Shown: positions 55,601 to 64,000 of the stretch, piece by piece | How the letters are laid out: every line of letters starts with the position of its first letter | How positions within the stretch are numbered: the stretch's first letter is position 1 | Assembly: GCA_905250025.1 (NCBI GenBank) | Contig: CAJNOJ010000044.1 | Coordinates: 62,001 to 126,000, forward strand | Length of the DNA stretch: 64,000 nt | Source: Adineta ricciae | Lineage: Eukaryota; Rotifera; Eurotatoria; Adinetida; Adinetidae | Direction of reading: 5' to 3' | The notes under the pieces: model-generated | The model's input: the letters and a program-made list of their open reading frames with translations, nothing else | Told to the model about the DNA's origin: nothing | Databases searched by the model: none | Position numbers and translations under genes: made by a program

Positions 55601-58600
55601 AAGACCTTGGTCATGGACATTTAATCTCGTGGAATCATATTGAATTCGAAGTTCTTTATCAATGTTTAAATGATGAAATCAAGATCGGTAGTGTCTACTT
55701 ACGTCTATTACTTGAACAAGGAGAATTAACCACAACTACAGATGCTGCGTCTGGTCAGTCACGCTTTCTGTTTGTTTGATTTTATTTTCAAAAACTCTTC
55801 TGTTTTTAGATGCGTATAATGCGTCGGAATTTTTCAACGATCTTTACCATCGTTTTCTTCTGTCTCAACCAATCAACCCAAAACAGGCATCGATGAAAGC
55901 CATGTGTTTACAAGCGATGACGATTGTCTATGCACGTCATTATGAAACTATTGGTCCGTTCAATGACACAAAACATGTCATTCTCATGCTTGATCGTTCG
56001 ACTGATAAATGTGAACGTGATCGATTGCTGATGTTTATTAGTAAATTAATATTGAATCATCGAAATGTTCGAGATATTATCGATTGTGGTGGAGTTAAAG
56101 TTTTAGTTCAAGTGATGTGCTTAGCACATTTGCATATCAACCGAGCACAAGTACCATTGGCTTCGAACGTTTTAGAATCCTCGTCAACGATGACAAGAGA
56201 AAGCGAAAAAGAATGGTACTACGGCAAACAAGATAAAGAGAAAGTTGGACCATACAGTTTCAATGAAATTAAAGATCTACATAAAGAAGGCACATTCGAT
56301 GCTAAAACACGATTTTGGGCACAAGGTAAACTATTGTTTTCTTTCAGTATATCTATAATAACTATTGACTTGTATGTTTAGGTTTGGATGGCTGGAAAAC
56401 AATGGATCGTATTCCTCAACTAAAATGGACATTATTAGCTACTGGCCAATCACTTCTCAATGATAGTGAACTAGCCGGATTGATTCTTGATATTTTAATC
56501 GCCATGAGTGCGTTATATCCATCGCGTGATGCTGTTACAGGTGCAATTATTCGTCCATTTCCCAAACTCAAACGTCTGTTGAATGATCCCACATGTTTGC
56601 CACATTTAGTGCAATTATTGTTAACATTTGATCCAAGTTTAGTCGAAAAAGTTATTACATTACTCAATGCACTCGTTCAAGACAATCCATTACTTGCACA
56701 GTTCTACATGACAGGTGTTTTCTATTTCATTCTTATGTACACAGGCTCAAATATTCTTCCAATTGGACATTTTTTGAAATACACGCATTTAGCGCAAGCG
56801 TTTCGATCCGATGAACAACAACAAAGTGGAGAAAAGAAAGATTTACTTTTCCGTTCAGTACTTGGTCATTTGTTACCTGAAGCGATGATTTGTTATTTGG
56901 AAAACCATGGTGCAGAAAAATTTGCGCAAATGTTTCTTGGTAAGTACATGGACAAGTCTTTCTCTGTAATATATTCTCCTTCTTAGGTGAATTTGATCAA
57001 CCGGAAACAATTTGGTCGAATGAAATGCGTCGTTTAATGATCGAGAAGATTGCTGTTCATTTAGGTTTGATGAAACACGATCTCGAGATTAATATATCAA
57101 GTTTTCTTCCGTGAATTTCTCTCTTTTAGCTGATTATTCTCCACGTCTAATGTCAAATATTTCCGCTATTTATTCCTACTGTACAATTCCAGTTATAAAT
57201 TATCCTCAATTAGAAAGTGAACTATTCTGCAATACATATTACCTGCGTCATCTGTGCGATGAACAGAAGTTCCCCGAATGGCCCATACGTGAACCCATTG
57301 CCTTACTCAAAGATTGTCTAAACATGTGGAAAGCTGAATTAGAGAAGAAAGGAAGTGATATGAGTGTCGATGAAGCATATCAAGTACTTGGTAAGATATA
57401 ACTGTCAAATTTCTAGCAGAAAACGAATACAATGTACCAGAATTTCTTCCATACGAGAAAACTTTTTTCGATAGAAGACAATTGCGTTTTTATTTAGAAC
57501 TATACGATGCGGAAAGAGATCCTGATCATTTATATGACAACGGAGGTGAACATGAAACTGCATGTATTTTAACTGTAAAAGGGGGAAACTCAGATAACAA
57601 AATCCGAGCTCAATAATTGACCTAACGATATTTTTCTTCGTTTGAACGAATCTACAGATGATCTTATCAATCGTTTTAGGTCTGAATCCAAAAGAGGGTG
57701 ATTCACCTTCAACAAATGGTCCACCAAATGAATCAACCATTCGTAAAGCATACTTTCGACTTGCTAATAAATACCATCCGGATAAAAATCCCACCGGTCG
57801 CGATATGTTCGAGCGTGTGAACAAAGCTTATGAATTTCTCTGTGCTGCTTCACGTATCCAACAAGGACCAAATGAATTCAACATATATCTCCTACTTAAA
57901 ACACAATCCATTCTCTATCGTCGATACAAAACCTTACTTGCCGAATACAAATACGCCGGTTATCCATTATTAATTCGTATACTCGAAACAGAAGCGAAAA
58001 ATGATCAACTATTTTCTGCAGGTAACACAACAAAAGCAACAGCATTGTTACCAATTGCGATTGAATTACTTTATTATACATTGGATTGTTCGGAATTGAA
58101 TTGTGAAGAATTACGTCGTGAAAATGGTTTAGAAATCTTGACTCAAGTGTTTCGCCGTTGTTCATCAGTTATTACAAAATCATCTAAACCTGATGATTTC
58201 ATTGTTGCTGTGTGTCAATACTCCGCTCTGTGTTACAGTGTTGCTGGTCATTTCGAAAAATCTCGTGATCTCTTCGTTGATCCCGATAAACTTCAATGTG
58301 TATTGAAAGAATTATGTCATTGCCTAAACTATACACATCTCAAATACTTATGTTCATGCGTATGCAAAGCAGCTATGTCGCTATGCAGTATAGATGTACG
58401 TTTAAGAGATTTATTACATCGGCATGGATTGTTCGTTTACGCTGGTCGTGGATTGTTCAATTATGACTATACATTAGATGTAAGTATCTACAAGAGTTAT
58501 TAGATCAATCATGCTTGATTGTTTAGGAAAGTGGTATTGCTGATCCAAGTAACAAACAATATGTTGACAACCAATTGGCATATGATTATTTGCAAACCGT

Positions 58601-60790
58601 CGCTGCTCTCCTTCCGGAAAATCCACCAGCTCTAATGGCTGCTCAAACATTCTTAACTCCATACATTGTTTCACAGTTACCAGATCGAGCAGTATTGAAA
58701 TTACTCAATTCCAATCAGGAACAGCCCTATTTAGTTTGGGACAACTCCTGTCGACAAGAACTAATAGATAAAATGGATGAAACGCGTGACTATCTGGTTA
58801 AAAATGATTATAAGTTGGATACCGATAGATTTGGCAATCCGTCCGAATTTCGTTACAGCGCTCATAAGAATGAATTGATCATCGGTGAAATCTTCGTTCG
58901 CGTTTATAATTTACAGCCAACAACCGTGTTAAAAGATCCAAAGAAATTTTCCTTAGATTTAATCGATTTCTTAGGAACAAGTTCACAATATATCAATACA
59001 CTAATGTCGATGCAAATTCAACAAGAACAGCAAAAGAAAACCAATGTAAGTCGATATATGACATATGAATTCATCTATAATCGAATGATTTAGGATGAGA
59101 AGAAGTCGCTTGAAGTTCTTCAACAGGAAAAACAGGAACATATCTCTCAAGCACTTGAAGCATTGAAAAATGTCATTCGAAATAATGTCGGTACCGAAAC
59201 ATTATGCATTGGCCATTTTAAACTCTTATTTTCTCTTCTGCGTATGGAGAACGTCGGACGTTTACAACAATATGCATTAGAATTGATTCTTCACCTAAGT
59301 GGATCGAATGAATGTGTGAATGACATATCACAAGTTAATGTGATTGTCTACCTTTTACTTGCTCTACGTTCGTCAATAGCCAATCAGGAGACTACATTGG
59401 AAATCTTGAATGCACTTTCATCAAATGGTAAAATCGTGAAAGATATCGTGGAAAGTGGCGGTCTGCTTTATTTACTCGATATTTTTTCTAATGGACAAAA
59501 TTCTAATCTACGCGAACAAGCCGCGAATGTTTTATCGAAACTAATGAATGATCGGTTGCATGGTCCACGTATACGCTTACAATTGATTAAATATTTACCA
59601 AATCTAGTTATTGATGCTATGCGGGAATCATGTGAAACGTCAATTCAATTATTTGAAACTACACATGAAAATCCGGAATTGATTTGGAATGATCATACAC
59701 GTGAAATGACTTGTGAACGTATTGGTAAACAATTGAATGAATTCTATGTGCAACAACGAGTTGCGCCGACAGAAACGAAATGGTCAATTGATGATTCGTA
59801 TCAATTGCTGGGCGACGATGAAGAAACACAACGAATCCAACAGAACGAATTGGTCGTTGCTGGAGTGTATGTTCGATTATTAATTGCTAATCCTGGTTGG
59901 GTTGTACGACGACCAAAGGAATTTCTTACGGAATTACTTAGCCGATGGACTGTACATTCCAAGTAAAGTCTATCTTTACTGAATCTTAATGTATGCATTT
60001 TTCTTGTGTAGACAACCTGAACAACTCCTAATGTCACATACAGATGAATTTGAAATGTTAACGCAATGTTTAATTCAATTGTTACATGCACAACCTACCC
60101 TATGCGAACATCTACCATCGATCGGATTTTTACCATCGATTGTACAAGCATTGGAATGTAAAGCCAATGATGCTATCGTGGCATCAGCTATTAAAATACT
60201 TTTTGCTCTGTGTAAATCAGATGTTTGTAAACAAACATTTTCTACTAAATGCCCACAAATTATCAGTGGATTCAAACAAGCGATGCAAACACGTCGGGAT
60301 CATCTCGGTATGAAAGAGAGACATTTTTAAAAAAAATCACTGATTGCTTTTCTTTCGCGTTGCTGCAGGACTTATGGCTGAATGTTTACATGATCTATTT
60401 CGAACTCCAGCACCAGCTACACCTGATGAATTCATCAAAGAAGCCTTACGTTGTCAATTGATCGAACACATTCTAACATTACTCGATCAATCGTTAGCCG
60501 ATGTTGAGAAACCAGGTTCATGTAAAGCACACCTAGTCGATTCTTGTAAATTAATGGCTGAATCATTAGTCTATGGTGAGCAAGTTTCGCGTATACTTCA
60601 ATCATCAACCGTATGGAATGATTACAAAGATCAACGACATGATCTTTTCATCCAAACATCATCCCATATGCAGGCATTAACAGGCGGTTCTACTGGACCA
60701 CAAATCGCAGGTTATTTAACATCATCTGTGTCCACAACAACTGCTGGCAAACAAAATATGACTGTACCCCCACCGTTGATGGATAATTAA
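52692..60790 (+). CDS. DNAJC13: DNAJC13 / RME-8 endosomal J-domain protein, 2356 aa
   Basis: Endosomal Hsc70 co-chaperone that controls clathrin and WASH dynamics in receptor recycling. Exons: 52692-53868, 53928-54059, 54211-54675, 54726-55106, 55157-55753, 55810-56325, 56382-56939, 56987-57064, 57130-57390, 57680-58479, 58527-59045, 59094-59962, 60012-60307, 60369-60790; 7071 nt closes exactly. The N-terminus ([20 protein letters not shown]) is the family's PH-like, PI3P-binding start. The J domain (about residues 1390-1450) has [20 protein letters not shown] with HPD. RME-8-type IWN repeats occur: [67 protein letters not shown]-like segment ([20 protein letters not shown]) is also present. 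The C-terminus keeps the [17 protein letters not shown] block. Human is about 2240 residues. Confidence 0.97.
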
Positions 60791-61261
60791 AAAAATCAAA
60801 AAGAGATTTTTCTTTCAAATTTAGACGAATTTTTCTTTCTTCTGTGATAGATTTTTGTTGCAATACGGATTGATTTAGTTCTTCGTCTCTACTTTACCTG
60901 TATGTAGTCACTGATATCATTTATTTATAATTCTTTCTTTTTACTAACATACATCTTATCGTATAAAACGCAAAAAACTCTTTTCCTATCTGTTTGTTAT
61001 TCTGAACAACTTAACCGGTAATTCGTTTATCTTTCTATTTATGCGTGCATGTGTGTTTGTGCTTGATGATTCAATTTTTTTGTTCGTTCGTTGTCAGAAA
61101 ACATACGTCAAAACGTGAAGAATGGTAAATTATTAAAAATATATATAATCACTAAACTTGTTTCTATCATACGATTTACAATCCAGTGTTTTCGTCTGAT
61201 ATTCACTATGACAGATGCCGTAGGATCGAAGCGTTACATTTTCATACTTTATAGATTTGTT
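60791..61261. other. Intergenic stretch, DNAJC13 3' UTR and MFSD12 leader
   Basis: AT-rich. An open frame runs in from 61091 with an ATG at 61208, but its translation is not family-like before 61262. A 5'-UTR intron is possible. No other feature seen. Confidence 0.4.
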
Positions 61262-62839
61262 ATGGAAGCGGTTGTCCGACAGGCAGATGTAGTTCCGAAA
61301 AAGTCGAAATTTGCTTATAGTGTTGGACATGTTCTCAATGATCTCAGTGCGTCAATGTGGTTTTCATATTTACTTGTGTTCTACCATCGTGTAGTGAATT
61401 TTTCGAATGCATCCGCTGGTTACTTGCTACTAATTGGACAAGTTGCTGATGCGATATCGACGACATTTGTTGGTTTCGAATCTGATCGAACTCGGACAGG
61501 CTTGTTTCATTATGGACGACGAAAAACATGGCATCTTGTCGGAGTTATTTGTGTACTGTGTTCGTTTCCATTCTGTTTTAACTTATGTATCCAATGTAAA
61601 CATAGTGATTTGTGGGCACAATTTATTTATTACTCGATGTTTATTATTATATTTCAATTTGGTTGGTCGTGTTCACAAATCACGCATTTGTAAGTATTTT
61701 CTTTCGAGAAAACTTGTTTCATTGACAAACGAGATATTTAGAGCAATGATCAATGAATTGACACATAAAGATGGTGAACGTGTTGCATTAAACTCGTATC
61801 GCTATGCTTGGACAGTTATTTCGAATATTTTTGTTTATGCAATAGCCAGTGTTCTCCTAGGTGTACATTCCAGTGCTGATGAAACTGATATAACAGCCGC
61901 TGACGCACATATTTTTCGAACATTGACGTTTATTGTGATTGGTATTGGTCTTGTTTGTATGGTTATTTTTCACGTTGGTTTACGAGAATCTGAGCAACCA
62001 GCTGAGGAAACTGAACATCGATTACAATTATCGATGACATCGAGCGGAAGATTGAAGCGCATGACATGGAAGACATTCTTACGTGAAAAGGAATTCTATC
62101 AATGTGCTTTCATTTGGATGTGTGCCCGAGTTATTCTCAATGTTACGCAAGTAAGAGAAAAGTGCCATGAGTTCATTTCTTTAGAAGTTTTCATGATTTC
62201 CAGGTATTTTTGCCATTGTACATCATTGATTCAATCTCTACATTAAATCGTGCTTTCGTTGCTATTGCTCCCTTATGTTCATATGTTAGTGGTTTATTGG
62301 CATCCTTTCCTATGCGTGCAATCAACAAACGACTCGGTCGAAAATCAACGATCGTCCTTGGTTTATCGTTTACATTAGCTAGCACTGCTCTATTTTGGTT
62401 TATCATTGATTTGAAAGATAATTTGTCGATGGAAATTGCTCTCATAGCAGCTTGTGTATTACTTGGTATTGGAACGTCTACGACAAATATTTGTTCATTT
62501 TCATTAACGTCAGATTTGATTGGTTTGAACACCGAATGTGGAGCATTTGTCTATGGAATCATGTCATTCGCAGATAAACTCGCTAATGGAATAGTGATTG
62601 CTATTATTCAACAATTTAATCCATGTATATTAGCTTCAACTACTACCTGTGCGTCTTATTATCGCTATATTTTAACATTCATTCCAATTGGTGTCGCTGT
62701 TTTGACAATTCTTATGACATTGACCATGTGGAAGACGAATGTGGGCGGCAATCGGCATGAAGTGATTGTTGAAGGTCGAACTGACGTACAAACATCAGAT
62801 GAAAATGAATACAATGAACGAAGTCCGTTAATCGCTTGA
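61262..62839 (+). CDS. MFSD12: MFSD12-like major facilitator transporter, 490 aa
   Basis: Lysosome/melanosome-type MFS transporter; vertebrate MFSD12 is linked to cysteine import into these organelles. Exons: 61262-61689, 61742-62150, 62204-62839; 1473 nt closes. Twelve membrane segments are expected. Family blocks: SVGHVLNDLSASMWFSYLLV, LLLIGQVADAISTTFVGFES with the D-R-T motif after it, HYGRRKTWHLVGVICVLCSF, FQFGWSCSQITHL, MRAINKRLGRKSTIVLGLSF, DLIGLNTECGAFVYGIMSFA then DKLANGI. The last residues EYNERSPLIA include an acidic ERSPLI stretch that could serve as a dileucine-type lysosomal sorting signal. Start: the ATG at 61262 gives the family's normal N-terminus; an upstream in-frame ATG (61208) is possible. 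Confidence 0.9.
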
Positions 62840-63248
62840 ACAAATTTATTTATCTGAAAGAATTGATTCGTTTTGATCCACAAATTTTGTTTTCGACAGA
62901 TCTGAGCTATTTATGTTTTCATTTTCATATCGTTAGTAATTTATAAGCATTCGAATGCATCTTAAACAACGAAATAAATCAGATTCTATGATCCTTGAGA
63001 TGCATGTACATAGTAAATGTTCTCTTCTTTCACTAAAAGAATTTTTCAAATGAAAATTATTGTGTAAATGTTATTTAATTAAGCATGCGTTATTTTATTA
63101 AAATAATTAATAAAATCTCTCGATATAATATAAAGAAAAATAAAGCTGAAAAACTTTCGTAACTGTCCGTAGATATTCGAATAAAGAAGTTTGTAAAGTT
63201 CACCGAGAAGATTTCTACAGAAGAAAGCGAAAGACATTATTGGTTTGT
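62840..63248. other. Intergenic stretch between convergent genes
   Basis: 3' UTRs of MFSD12 (plus) and the partial gene (minus). AATAAA-like signals occur on both strands (e.g. 62972-62977 plus). No gene seen. Confidence 0.4.
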
Positions 63249-64000
63249 CTATGATGTCGATAAGCCCATCCAAATTTGTTGTTTTGTAGCTCGTTGGATG
63301 TTCTGTTGTTGTTTAATTTGTTTTAAAACTGTATCGAGTTCTTCGTTCGTTTTTAAATGTAAGGCACGTCGTTGCAAGGGACTCGTATGTGGACTGACGT
63401 AACCAACGACAACGCGATAAATTTTACCACCGCGTTTCACTTCATAAGTTGGAATTGGTGGACTTGTTCGCGGTCTTATAGGTTTCGGTGTTTGCTGAGG
63501 TTTGTCTTCATCAGAAGACGATAGTTTCAATGGCGAGGATGTTACTTCGACGTGCCGTGGAGATGATCGAACACGAATGCGAGATGGTGGACGATGAATA
63601 ATATCGAAACGACTTAGAGGAGCATTGGGAGGAAGTGAAGCAACTTCAGTAGGAGGACGAGTGTAGAATATAGACTCAGTACTGGCCATATGCTTTCGTA
63701 AATCGAATCGGCTTGGTGAAGAAGGCGGACGATTCATCATTTTTAACGGTGTAGGACGATGTTCAGCACATACAGTATCGTCTTGACCTGGATTATCAAG
63801 TTATATCTTCCAATTCTCATCTATGTCAGAGATAATCATTGACTTACTTCTATCGGCTTTGTAGAAAGATGATTGTTGAATTCTTTGAAATTCATCTGGG
63901 ACTAAATTTCGTTTCTCTTCTTCGCCACCGCGAATTTGTCTTCGTAGTAATTCTTTTGTTTCTTCTAATGATAAACCCTGACCAGGAGATTCTTTATTTG
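63249..64000 (-). CDS. 3' part of an unknown Pro/Ser/Arg-rich protein, 5' end outside window
   Basis: Minus-strand exons 64000-63848 (open at the window edge) and 63787-63249. The first visible part is helical and charged (SLEETKELLRRQIRGGEEEK, then NLVPDEFQRIQQSSFYKADR). The last exon is Pro/Ser/Arg-rich with repeated R-F-D motifs (SPSRFDLRKHM, LSRFDIIHRPPS) and SSPRHVEVTSSPLKLSSSDE. It then turns more ordered near the end (YEVKRGGKIYRVVVGYVSPH, EELDTVLKQIKQQQNIQRAT), finishing WMGLSTS. Many S-P sites suggest regulation by proline-directed kinases (inference). Family not recognised; more upstream sequence is needed for a name. Confidence 0.6.

Noticed and set aside
61091-61261. 57-residue N-terminal extension of MFSD12
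   Set aside because: Starts at a non-ATG codon and is not family-like; the family N-terminus begins at the ATG at 61262. The ATG at 61208 remains a minor alternative.

Overview
This window is nuclear DNA from a small-genome metazoan, most likely a bdelloid rotifer (Adineta-like). That assignment is inference. It rests on AT-rich, densely packed genes with many 45-70 nt GT-AG introns, on animal-specific families (ERG potassium channel, CSRNP, OXR1/NCOA7, MFSD12, DNAJC13, ZMYM-like), and on a large tandem-repeat group 3 LEA protein of the kind known from desiccation-tolerant bdelloids. I rebuilt the gene models by hand from splice signals, phase continuity and family resemblance. Nearly every spliced frame closes exactly, but start codons and very small exons are the weakest part.

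Layout. 1-13.5 kb: 3' end of MED15 (+), a DUF3431-type membrane protein (-), a Mab-21-like protein (+), RPS11 (+), the autophagy receptor NBR1 (+, 19 exons), a tiny tail-anchored protein (+), CSRNP (+) and a secreted chitin-binding protein (+). 15.2-24.2 kb: an ERG-type (KCNH) channel whose pore-region exons are duplicated in tandem. Its one very large intron (19455-23651) appears to hold two genes on the opposite strand: a 538-aa LEA protein and an intronless crotonase-family gene. 25-30 kb: Cu/Zn SOD, SSU72 and a ZMYM/QRICH1-like protein. 30.8-34.8 kb: a cysteine-rich type II membrane protein, a very small homeobox gene and a TPR protein. 35-40 kb: EMC4 (with an apparent 1-nt frameshift), ZFPL1, an apparent two-cistron unit that includes NDUFB1, an Ig-domain membrane protein and a small mitochondrial protein. 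40-42.8 kb: gene-poor, with remnants of a possible decayed gene. 42.8-49.2 kb: OXR1/NCOA7 with an internal promoter for a TLDc-only isoform. 50.9-60.8 kb: a divergent CDK and DNAJC13/RME-8. 61.2-64 kb: MFSD12 and the 3' end of an unknown gene (-).

Most genes are housekeeping. The more unusual content is in 15-24 kb, where an excitable-membrane gene, an anhydrobiosis-type protectant and a possibly foreign enzyme gene are interleaved. A Cu/Zn SOD and an OXR1 gene in the same window add an oxidative-stress theme, but the sequence gives no evidence of co-regulation.
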